Shown here piece after piece: positions 51,229 through 62,400 of a stretch of DNA of 64,000 bases. Both the position numbers and the translations under genes were made by a program. Positions within the stretch are counted from its first letter, which is position 1; each line of letters starts with the position of its first letter. Source of the DNA: Isoetes taiwanensis (taxonomy: Eukaryota > Streptophyta > Lycopodiopsida > Isoetales > Isoetaceae); the NCBI GenBank assembly GCA_021234155.1, contig JAJEKV010000095.1, forward strand, positions 3,606,621 through 3,670,620, in the 5' to 3' direction. The notes below the pieces were generated by a model. It had not been told where the DNA came from. It saw nothing but the letters and a program-made list of their open reading frames with translations, and made no database searches.

Positions 51229-54200
51229 GGAAGGAAGGAAGGAAGGAAGGTACTTTTATCGTCCACGGAGACCAATCGGTCTATGGGACCCAATACAAAA
51301 ACGCAGCAAGCGGATTACTGCCCGGATTAAAAAACCCCCGCCCCGAAGGGTTTTCGAGGGAAAAACCGTGGCAGCAATCAGCCTGCTGACAAACTGTGCT
51401 AATCATATAAAATGCAGAAACATCCCAATATATATAGTCATGCACCACCCCCGTAGTGCCTAGTCAGCGGACAGCCAGGCGGGGGCAAAGGTGACCTCGC
51501 AGGTCCAGTACCTCCTGGATGTATAACCCCAGGGCACGTACTGACGGTGTGTTCATCAGCAAATGCAAGGGCACGTCCGGCCGTACTAAGGGAGCGATAT
51601 CGGCCGGATCGAGCATTTGGGCAACTCGGAAAGTGTGAGACTCATCCTCAATGGCACCCGTTTGGCGACCGACAGAGGCTTTGTCCTGGCGGGGCTCCCC
51701 AATCCACCCGCCGCCTCGATCACGAAGATGGTGGGCACACAGGGCGAATGGAGGCAATGAGTCTGCGCTTTTGGTGGGCACCGGGAAGCGCAGGTAGAGC
51801 CGTGGGCCCGGGCTAACTGCAGGGTTGATGTGCTCCCTTGTAATGGGCCATTTTGACCTGCTCTAGAGCAATGGGGTCCCGAGCTTGCCAAGAAACAAGC
51901 ATCTAGGTACTCCAGCCGGAACATCCACGATCGACATTGCGCCCGGTATGCGCATCACGTACTCTCACCGCGTTCCATCTGGCGAACTCTTGATCTCTCT
52001 TACCCCTCCAAGGCCCTAAGCCGCTGCGGACTCATAGCCCGCGGTGTAAGCCAGTGCGGGGGCGAGCATCACCCATAGTAACCACTTTACGAAAATAGGC
52101 GATGTGTCTATCAAGGGGCTGCCAGGCGGCAAGAATCCGATTTCGCAGCGGAGAATCGATAGGGGCTGAAGGTTTCACCCCAAGTGCGTGCCAAAAATGC
52201 CTTCTGCACCTGCTCCAAGTCATTCCGGTCGCCAAAGAGGCGGCCAGGGCCCCAAACCTCGACCCGTCTGAAGGGGGGCTTCGACCGGTGCGAGCGGATG
52301 TTGATGGCCCCAATCATATAGCTGCGCACGGTATTTGTTGTTACGCATGGCATAAAGCGCTTTCCGACTGTTGTCACCCGGCGGATAGACGCGCCTCCAG
52401 CCAGGCGAGGAGGGGAACTCCACCCCTAGGTACTTGTAGGTAGGTGGGTGGACGCCCACAGCGCTGTCCCCCGATATGTGAGTGAGGGAGGCATGGGGTG
52501 GCGTGAAGAGGATATGAGAACCACCACGGTCTTGGGCGGTGATTGACGCACATGTCCGTGGCGCCCGACAAAATGTGTCTAGGGCATCCGGTGAGGCGCA
52601 TAGCCACAGGGGTGTGGGCAGCCAGGCCAACATCGTCCCAGATAGATGAGGCCGGATGACCTGGTGCAAAGCCGTGATGCCATCCGCCCCATGCTTAGTA
52701 AGCGGGGGCTCTAACTGTCAATGTAGAGGCCAAAAGTGTTGGCGAGGGGGCAACCCTCGGCGGACCTCGATACTACTTGGTGAATGCTTGGCCCGGGTGC
52801 ATCCCCGCAAAACAACTCTCATACAACCAGTATATGGCATTCTACATGGAGCAAATGGAGCCCAGTTAGCTTGATCTAGCCGGCTTTTTCAGGGGGACCG
52901 TATCAAAAGCCTTTGCGAAGTCCACAAAGCGACAATACAAAGTCCAACCGATGATTAGGCTGTCTTCAATCGGTGCCAGCGGCGTAAAGATATGGTCAAT
53001 TGTTGAGTGGCGGGGTCAAAGCCCGCCTGTGTGAGGGCTCTCACATCCGCCGGCCCCGTGGTCAATCGCCGCTTCGAGAATGCCGCCAGCGGTTTGGCAA
53101 ATAACCGAATCGACCATGATCGTCCGGTAATTGGCGGACCGATTGTGGGTCGCCCAGCTTTGTGAATGGGAACAACCACGCGTGGTCCATTGTCGGGAAA
53201 CCCTCTGCAATGCTCGTTGAAAGGGTAGTGAGGACCGAGCCTGGCTACCGCCGGCCCACTTGAGTAACTTCTACCACGCATACCATCGAGGGGTCGTTTG
53301 CCTTCCCATTAGCTAGCCGTTGGGGCCCTCCTCAACATCCTCGGCCCACGAGAACCACCTGGGGCCATCCCCGGGGGTATGGGCGCAGCGGCCCCAGGCG
53401 GGTCATAGAGCTCTTTGAAGTACCGCTCCCACCGGGCCTCGGTGTGATGTCCCCCGTAGGGCCGGGCTGGCCTTCAAGCACTCTGCGCCAAAAGGTTCGA
53501 GGATGAGTGTCCAAGAAGTCGAACATCTCCCCTCGACTTGGGGAAGGTACCGCTTTGTGTCCTTCCGGGATGGGCTGATCGTGGTGGCCTCGTAAGCTGG
53601 CATTTTGGATCCGCATCGTGACTGAAGCCGCCGCTATGCGTTTTTAGGCCCGTGATCAAACCATCGGTTACGAGGGAATGTTGCGACCCCAGCGGCGACG
53701 CTGGGCGCCAGCACCCGGCCCCGCATCCCCGTAATAGCGGTCACCGGTAGTGCGGGCCGCTTCTAGTGTGGGAGGTCTCCACTACCGGGAGGCGCCCATG
53801 AGCATCTCGGCGTAGTCCCTCCATCTGCTCATAATCGAGTCTCAACCGAGGCGGGCGAGGGGCTGGCATAGTGGGGGTTGGCGGCTCGCCAAACCAGTCC
53901 AAATAAAGTGGAAGGTGATCCGAGTCGACCTCCTCATCCCGGGACCGCCTTGCCCACCCGGAAAACGGCCCGATGAGATGCATATCTTGGCGCAACTACA
54001 AGCACATAGTCCACCACACTAGACCCTCCCCCGATTGTCCACATCGCATGTGCACTTGCGAGAATCGGGCCCTTTGGAAAGGCCATTGCAAATTATCAAG
54101 TCAAAAATGCCACATAGCAGAGCAAATCGTCGCCAAAGCGAAAGTGACCTGGCCGTCATCCGACCAGCGTGGCGGGGCTTAAGGGAGGCGAAGGCTGCAG

Positions 54201-55851
54201 GACATCGTCGGGCCGAGGGGGGTCAAGTCGCATGGGCTGCTCTACTCCGTCCGTGCATTGAAATCTCCAAGAAGGACGACCCTACCCAATCGGCTGATGC
54301 CGGCCAGATGTCATCATATAGATCGACATACGGGTCCATCCTATCCGTGATCGGGTGGCTGCGATAGAAGGTGCCGTCTGCGTGAGGGAAATAACAGCGG
54401 CGAAAAAAGAGGGTTGCCACCGGTATTATGCACACGAACCCGTGGCACCGGTTGGTTGGCTCGGTTTTCCTCGGAGGGTAACCGAATGTGCCAAGGTTGT
54501 CCCGTAGTAGCAAGCCACTCCACCATGACCCCGCTGTCCCTGCATGTATTGAAGACCGAGAAATGTTGGTAACCCTAAGCAAATCGTAGCTCGTGCCCAA
54601 AGATGCTCCCATGTCTCCATGAGGAAGATGAGATCCATACCGCCGCCACTTGAAGTTCGGGATCATCCCCCCTCGCCAAGGGAAGCCTCGACAATTCCAT
54701 GAGACCACCCGGAGGCACAATTCCTATTTGTCGGCCGGGGATGGGCGCGCAGCCTGACTGAAGTCATGGGGGAGGGCCGGGGAAGCAGAGGCCGAGTGAC
54801 AAGTAGATGGAGCGGAGGCAAAGATGTGGTCAGAGGGCGGGCGCAAGGGAGCGTGGGAGAGGAGCAGGGAGAAGGGGGCCGCGGGTAGTAGAAGCGGGGC
54901 TGTGGCCGCTGCGGTTGGGGTGGGGCTGCGGGTCCGGCAGGCAGATAAGGCCGGTCGGAAAATGTGCATCCCGGCCGAACCAATCCGCCAAGCACCCTCG
55001 CTGGCGAACGCCTCCGACCTCGACAAGCCTCACCTCTGCGTGCCTCCCGGCCAGACGGTGAGGTCCCGGCCCACGCATGTGGATGTCCCCTTCAACATCG
55101 GCCCGGCGCAATATGGCATCACGCACTGCATCCGCAACCGTGAATATGACAATGCAGTCACGCCCCGGCGCCGAGCCCCATGCCGGGCTGCTCGAGAAAT
55201 GTGAACTGCCTCGAATGTCATCCGATCGAGAATGTGTGTCGGATGTTGTGGGTGTGACTCTCCCCGCCGCTCGCATGCCTCGAACTACCGATTGTGGCCT
55301 CTCCGCCTGCGCTCCCGAGTTCTCCGCGGCTGCTGGGTCCAAGGTGGGCTAAGGGCCGGGTCCCGTGGCCGGGGTGGGTGGTGGTGGCCGGGATGGCGTG
55401 GGAGTGACTGGAGTGTACGGGATGGCGGAGTGGTGGAGAGCTGGGCAGCAGCGCCGGGGCGTGGCTGCCGCCGGGATAGCGGGCCGAGCCGGGCGCTTCT
55501 CGCCCCTCGGGGGGAAGCCGGAGCACTTGCAGCAGCCCGGCCGCCGCTTGGCTATCTCGCCGAGACCGGGCCGCAGGTGACTATGAACCTCGGTAGGGAG
55601 ACCCCGCTCGCTGCGGATGGTTGCCCGCAACCCCCGAGCTCCGGTGCTCGAGTAGCGGAGCGTGCTCGAGCCCCGCAAGACACGGGGGCCGAGGGTGGGG
55701 CTTGCCGTTCGACTTTACTCTGGAAGATCCTGGAAGCCGCGGTTCCGGCCGCAAGAGCACCGGTGGCTCCCCGTGCCATGGTGGTGGCTGCCTCTACCTC
55801 TGACTGAAGCCGAGACAGCGTGACCATCGTCTCCTGCATTGCGCGCTCCAT
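51229..55851 (-). mobile_element. LINE-4, GC-rich, decayed
   Basis: Inserted in copy 2: the copy-1 sequence AACTGAAAGAGTATTTTAGG is continuous at about 36,410-36,430, but here AACTGAAAG and TTTTAGG are 4.6 kb apart. About four or five target bases are lost and no duplication is seen. On the minus strand from the 5' end: an ORF1-like part (MERAMQETMVTLSRLQSEVE at 55,851, Pro/Ala-rich, to about 54,730), endonuclease (LRVVSWNCRGFPW; LMETWEH) at 54,720-54,500, RT motif A (RFVDFAKAFDTVP) near 52,910, and the 3' hairpin AGACC/GGTCT at 51,269-51,282 followed by GACGATAAAA and (CCTT)n at 51,228-51,250. Many frameshifts. The base composition is far richer in G+C than its surroundings. Confidence 0.85.
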
Positions 55852-56046
55852 TTTTAGGGGCGTTGCATCCCCTAAATGTCGAGGACAATGGAGAAACTTT
55901 TGGGGTAGAATGAGAGGAACTAGTGGCTAGGCTAGAATAGGACTTGTTTACCAGAGGCACTAGTGAGTGATACTTTCTCACTATGACTAGGTAGGGAGAT
56001 GATGAGTAGCAATAAAACAATGTTAAGGTGGCAAAAATATAGTGAT
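55852..56046. repeat. End of segmental duplication copy 2
   Basis: TTTTAGGGGCGTTGCATCCC to AAAAATATAGTGAT matches 36,424-36,618. After AGTGAT the copies diverge completely, marking the duplication breakpoint. Confidence 0.9.
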
Positions 56047-56185
56047 CCCATCGATCCGAGCCATCGGATCGCCATTCTGGGAAGGGACGAGCGCCTATAT
56101 TAGGCCATTTCCATTTTGGCTCGGTTATCGGCGTCTTCTCACAGCAGCTTCTTTCCTTCTCTTAGCTTCGATCGCCTTGCATCCG

Positions 56186-56278
56186 ATGGATTTCTTCACC
56201 AGCTTCTCCACCAGTCTCGTGCTTCCTTTTCTTGCCGCCTGCACCTGCCTGGCGAGTTTCTTCATCATTCTTTGGACG
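56186..56278 (+). other. Putative first exon, membrane-anchor type
   Basis: ATG at 56,186 opens MDFFTSFSTSLVLPFLAACT followed by CLASFFIILWT, a hydrophobic signal-anchor-like segment. The exon ends at a GT donor (GTACGT). TATATTAGG at 56,095 could be its TATA box. Downstream exons are not recognised in the T-rich DNA to 57,050. Confidence 0.35.
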
Positions 56279-57691
56279 GTACGTTTCCTTCTCTTCTATG
56301 CTCAGCATGCTTCTACGGACCTCTTTTTCTTTCATGCTCAGTATGATTCTATCGGTTTCTTCTGTAGTTGTTTTCATCATGCATGGCTTTTCTTTGTTTT
56401 TATTGTTTCTATTGGAATCATGTGGCTCTTCTCGTTATTAGCATGTTGAATTTGGTGCATGGGCTCTTTATGGTTATGAGACGGCTCTTGGTTTCCTCCT
56501 GTTGAATGGGTTGATCGGGTTCTGTGGATGTTCTGAGATTTTTCTGTGCGGGAGACTTTGGTGGCGCATGATTCTTGTTTTTATTGGCTTCTTTGGACTT
56601 CTTCTCTGTATTTTGGTCTGCCTTGCTTTGGTTTGAGTTCATTCTCTCTCTAATCCTTTCTGTTTGGGCGTTTTTTTTTCCATGGTCGCGTTTTTCTCAT
56701 GTATTTCATTCTCATTACGCCATTCATACGGTTACGCCTTGTACCTGCGGGATGCTGGTTGGATGGCTTGCTTTCGGCGTTGGTTTTGGCTCTATGCTTT
56801 GGTTTGTTGATCTTAGCTTCATTCCATGGCGGTGGCCTTGGATCCGTTGCTCCCTTTTTTCCCTTTTTGCCTTATCAGGATCTGCCTTCACGCTCTATTC
56901 CTGCTATCTTGGATTTTGCTCGCCTCTGTTTCCTGGATTTTGTCCTTATTTGCCATGTTTTCCTGCTATCTTGGCCTCTGCTCGCATTGTTCCCTGGATT
57001 TTCTCCTTCTTTGCCATGAGCGGAAACGAGGGAAACCGAAACAAAACCCCAAGTTAACCTCGCGGATGTTTCATTGGGGGCGCCGATATATCTACAGCGG
57101 GATACGGTTTTTCGGACATATTCGGTGGTTTTCGGACATCCCATCGCCCCCATCCCATAGCCATCCGCCCATCCATGCGCCCGCGATGGCCATCCGCTTT
57201 CGGTATCCATGACCCCATCCGGTGGTTTATCCGGACAGCCAAGACCGTTAATCATTCTTTGCTCCCCCGACACAAGACCGAGTACCACGGCGACATGCAT
57301 TAAATGCCTGTTAAAGTCCAGAGGCGGCCCGTTTCACCGGATTCATTAAATGCCTTGTTAGTCGAGAGAGCTCCCATGCACGGAATCCCGTTCCGGATCC
57401 GCGCCCGACCGTTCCTGCTCCCAAAACGCCGTTCCGTTGTACTCCCCCTCCCCATTTCAATTTAAATAATAATTGCCATTTATTTCATTTTCAAAACTAA
57501 TGCCCTCCCGATTTTCAAAAGAAAGTTGTATTTTCTTTTCGAAGCTATTTCAATACACCCACTCTAGTGGTTAACTTGGGACAAGCATAGAAGGGAATAT
57601 TTAAACCAACGGTTCTTTCTAACGGTTCTTTGTAACGGTTCTTTTTACCCTCCCATCCCATAGCCATCCGCTCATCCTTGTGCCTCCAAGC
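56279..57691. other. T-rich then GC-richer noncoding DNA
   Basis: 56,280-57,010 is pyrimidine-rich with repeated GGATTTTG/TGCTATCTTGG phrases (about 56,880-57,000). 57,060-57,690 has CATCCCATAGCCATCCGC twice (about 57,147 and 57,653) and the phrase GGTGGTTTATCCGGACAG at about 57,221, resembling the satellite unit further right. No gene seen. Confidence 0.45.
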
Positions 57692-57699
57692 TATATATA
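57692..57699 (+). promoter_or_regulatory. TATA box
   Basis: TATATATA within CTATATATACAC, about 100 bp upstream of the ATG at 57,795, with a CT/GTT-rich leader between. A typical plant core promoter arrangement. Confidence 0.55.
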
Positions 57700-57794
57700 C
57701 ACTTGTCTTAGTTATTCTTCGTTATTCTTGGTTGGTTGCAGTTGAGTTCAGTAGCAGTCGAGTTCCTTTGCTTACTGTTCAAGCCAAGTGACAG

Positions 57795-58186
57795 ATGGTG
57801 AGGACCCGACAACAGCTTCGTGAGGGCAGTGCCATCCGCGCCCATAGTCTTGAGGATGTCCTCGTCCACTTGAATGAAATTCAGGAGGATGTGGGGCTAG
57901 AACTCGCCCAGCCTCACGGCATCAAAACATTTAGAAGTAAGCATGTTCTTGTCTTCCTTCATATTCATGTTCTACTTTCATATTATTAATCTTTTCATGA
58001 TCCCAACATTGTTCATGCAGAGACCGTGGAGAATGGGGAATTCAGAGAGAGCCCCAGGCCTCGGGTCATTGACCTTAACAGGCCAACCGAAAGGGCATTG
58101 CTGGCTGAATTGAAGAGGTCTATTATCCAGGGCAAGGCTTTGAAGCTTTTGCTAGCTATGGACCATGTCTGGGACAGTGTTGTCAG
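57795..58186 (+). CDS. Hypothetical spliced gene, 5' exons
   Basis: Exon 1 (57,795-57,936) starts MVRTRQQLREGSAIRAHSLE and ends at a GTAAGC donor. Exon 2 (58,021-58,186) follows a TTCATGCAG acceptor and reads KTVENGEFRESPRPRVIDLN, then RPTERALLAELKRSIIQGKA and MDHVWDSVV, ending at GTACGT. The join AGA-A/AG-ACC keeps the frame. Composition, TATA box and splice sites are those of a real gene. The protein is charged and helical, and no domain is recognised. A third exon may lie at about 58,890-59,227. No transposon similarity was noticed. Confidence 0.5.
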
Positions 58187-58890
58187 GTACGTTTAGTACG
58201 TTACGGGTATTATACGTACTTAACGTATTAATACCATACGCATACCTCTCATTTAAAAAGTACTTTAAATACTTTTTTTGGAATTATAAAATACTTATTA
58301 AATACGTAAAATACGTACTTAACATATAGTACGTTGAGTACTTCCTGTAATTTTTTCAGTTGAAATAGTTGCAATAACAACTAGTATGAAGAACTTCAAG
58401 TTTTAAATAATGAACCAGAATATATTACTCTAGAAAATTAAGTATTTTTTAAAGTTTTAAATTTAAAATATGCATATTTAAGAGTTATATATATTCTAAT
58501 TTGCAATCTACACCCACAAACAAATAAATTTAAGTAATTGTTGCTCATTTGTTGTATCTGAAGCTATTAACCGCCGCTGACCTCTATATTTCTTTTCTGG
58601 CATGAATGCAAGCTACTAAAGTATTAAGGAGGTGGTTTGCTAACGTCCCTAATGTCTAAAATCTTCTAATGTGTTTTTTACTCCTATTCTATAATATACA
58701 ATAATGTATTTTTCCTAATGTATAATTTTACCAATTCTATTGGTCTAATGTCATTTGGATGCTTTCTTTTTATAAAGTACGTATCATACGTACTGTACGT
58801 ATTAATATATTAAGTACGGTATTAATAAAACAAGAGTTCAATTTGACCTGTCAACTTATAGGTATAGTACGTATAGTACTGTGAGGAAGG
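58187..58890. other. TACGTA-rich intron-like DNA
   Basis: TACGT/ACGTA elements are clustered at 58,185-58,340 and 58,780-58,880 at both ends of an AT-rich stretch, giving a weak inverted symmetry. It probably belongs to an intron or a MITE-like insertion. Confidence 0.4.
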
Positions 58891-58981
58891 TACGGGGACG
58901 ATGTAAAGCGTAAAAAATAGTGGTTTGCGTAAACAACACCGGTGCGGGAAGGCAATACCCTAAAAGCCCGCGACCGAGGAA

Positions 58982-59227
58982 ATGTATCTTTGCCGACTGA
59001 GGCAAAAGAAGGTTCTGATCAGGGAAGTTCTAGAGGTGTCTGATCCAACCCTATGCGATGTATTGGATCACAACATGTGGAGACTACCATGCGGTGTGCC
59101 AGATGTAACTGTTGAGGATGTCCGGGTAGAAGTCATGGCAACAGTGCTTGATGTTGATTCAGAGAGCGCTAGCACCAGCAGAGACCCCCAACCAATGAGT
59201 GTAAAGAATGTTCACGTTGTCGTGTGA
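58982..59227 (+). other. Possible third exon of the 57,795 gene
   Basis: The open frame MYLCRLRQKKVLIREVLEVS ... DVTVEDVRVEVMATVLDVDS ends with TGA at 59,227, shortly before the satellite begins. Coding-like codon use and same strand as the upstream exons. No clear acceptor could be fixed, so the link is tentative. Confidence 0.35.
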
Positions 59228-59402
59228 CGTGTCCTCGGATGATGACCAAGAAGATCGAGGAGGATACATTGGCCATGCATTTCTAGGCATACCACCATAT
59301 AAGTGGCGTTGTTGTTATAAAAAAAAAGTCTCATGTTTCTCTTATAAAGAAGTTTCATGTTTATGTCATAAAAAAGTCTTGGTTTATGTGGACAATGTAT
59401 GA

Positions 59403-62400
59403 GTATGGCTAGACTAGTGGTTTATCTGGACACAAAGGAGTGGTTTATCTGGACACACCATGGGTATAAATGACTTGGAATGACATACCATGGGTATAAA
59501 TACACCAAGTATTTACACCCTCTGTATTTACAAACAATTCCATTGTCCACCACAATGGTTTGTCTGGACAGATACTAGTGGTTTATCGGACACAGACTAG
59601 TGGTGACTAGTGGTTTATCACGGACACGGACCCCATAAATGCATACCTGGACTAGTGGTTTATCACGGAAATAGACTAGTGGTTTATCCGGACACATAGT
59701 AGTGGTTTATCGGACACCTACTAGTGGTTTATCCGGACACATAGTAGTGGTTTATCCGGACACATACTAGTGGTTTTTGGACTAGTGGTTTATCCGGACA
59801 CATAGGAGTGGTTTATCACGGACAATGTATGAGTGTGACTTGGAATGACATACCATGGGTATAAATACACCAAGTATTTACACCCTCTGTATTTACAAAC
59901 AATTCCATTGTCCACCCCAATGGTTTATGCGGACACATACTAGTGGTTTATCACGGACACATACTAGTGGTTTATGCGGACATAGTAGTGGTTTATCTGG
60001 ACACCTACTAGTGGTTTATCTGGACACATAGTAGTGGTTTCTCTGGACACATACTAGTGGTTTATCTGGACACAGACTAGTGGTTTTATGACGGACCACA
60101 GACAAGTGGTTTATCGGACCACATGGACTAGTGGTTTATCTGGACACATAGGAGTGGTTTATCTGGACAATGTATGAGTGTGACTTGGAATGACATACCA
60201 TGGGTATAAATACACCAAGTATTTACACCCTCTGTATTTACAAACAATTCCATTGTCCACCACAATGGTTTATCTGGACACATACTAGTGGTTTATCTGG
60301 ACACAGACTAGTGGTTTATCTCGGACTAGTGGTTTATCTGGACACATAGGAGTGGTTTATCTGGACAATGTATGAGTGTGACTTGGAATGACATACCATG
60401 GGTATAAATACACCAAGGACCCTCTGTATTTACACACAATTCCATTGTCCACCCCAATGGTTTGTCACGGACACATACTAGTGGTTTATCACGGACCTGA
60501 GACTAGTGGTTTGTGCGGACACATAGTAGTGGTTTATCGGACCTACTAGTGGTTTATCACGGACTAGTAGTGGTTTCTCTGGACACATACTAGTGGTTTA
60601 TCTGGACACAGACTAGTGGTTTATCTGGACACAGACAAGTGGTTTGTCTGGACACAGACTAGTGGTTTATCTGGACACATAGGAGTGGTTTATCTGGACA
60701 ATGTATGAGTGTGACTTGGAATGACATACCATGGGTATAAATACACCAAGTATTTACACCCTCTGTATTTACAAACAATTCCATTGTCCACCACAATGGT
60801 TTATCTGGACACATACTAGTGGTTTATCTGGACACATACTAGTGGTTTGTCTGGACACAGACTAGTGGTTTATCTGGACACATAGGAGTGGTTTATCTGG
60901 ACAATGTATGAGTGTGACTTGGAATGACATACCATGGGTATAAATACACCAAGTATTTACACCCTCTGTATTTACAAACAATTCCATTGTCCACCACAAT
61001 GGTTTATCACGGACCTGGACTAGTGTTTTATCACGGACACATACTAGTGGTTTATCTGGACACAGACTAGTGGTTTATCTGGACACATACTAGTGGTTTA
61101 TCTGGACAATGTATGAGTGTGACTTGGAATGACATACCATGGGTATAAATACACCAAGTATTTACACCCTCTGTATTTACAAACAATTCCATTGTCCACC
61201 ACAATGGTTTATCTGGACACATAGTAGTGGTTTATCTGGACACATACTAGTGGTTTTTCTGGACACAGACTAGTGGTTTATCTGGACACATAGGAGTGGT
61301 TTATCTGGACAATGTATGAGTGTGACTTGGAATGACATACCATGGGTATAAATACACCAAGTATTTACACCCTCTGTATTTACAAACAATTCCATTGTCC
61401 ACCACAATGGTTTATCTGGACACATACTAGTGGTTTATCTGGACACATACTAGTGGTTTATCTGGACACATACTAGTGGTTTGTCTGGACACAGACTAGT
61501 GGTTTATCTGGACACATAGGAGTGGTTTATCTGGACAATGTATGAGTGTGACTTGGAATGACATACCATGGGTATAAATACACCAAGTATTTACACCCTC
61601 TGTATTTACAAACAATTCCATTGTCCACCACAATGGTTTATCTGGACACATAGTAGTGGTTTATCTGGACACATACTAGTGGTTTGTCTGGACACAGACT
61701 AGTGGTTTATCTGGACACATAGGAGTGGTTTATCTGGACAATGTATGAGTGTGACTTGGAATGACATACCATGGGTATAAATACACCAAGTATTTACACC
61801 CTCTGTATTTACAAACAATTCCATTGTCCACCACAATGGTTTATCTGGACACATAGTAGTGGTTTATCTGGACACATACTAGTGGTTTGTCTGGACACAG
61901 ACTAGTGGTTTATCTGGACACATAGGAGTGGTTTATCTGGACAATGTATGAGTGTGACTTGGAATGACATACCATGGGTATAAATACACCAAGTATTTAC
62001 ACCCTCTGTATTTACAAACAATTCCATTGTCCACCACAATGGTTTATCACGGACACATACTAGTGGTTTATCCGGACAATGGACTAGTGGTTTCGGACAC
62101 TGGACGGACTAGTGGTTTATCACGGACACATAGGAGTGGTTTATATCGGACAATGTATGAGTGTAACTTGGAATGACATACCATGGATATAAATACAACA
62201 AGTATTTACACCCTCTGTATTTACAAACAATTCCATTGTCCACCACAATGGTTTATCACGGACATGACTAGTGGTTTATCACGGACCACATACTAGTGGT
62301 TTGTGCGGACACTAGTGGTTTAGTGGTGGTTTATCACGGACAATGTATGAGTGTGACTTGGAATGACATACCATGGGTATAAATACACCAAGTATTTACA

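Noticed and set aside
55030-55680. Multiple overlapping long open frames on both strands at 54.7-55.9 kb
   Set aside because: High GC content gives few stops in all frames. Only the minus-strand LINE order is coherent.
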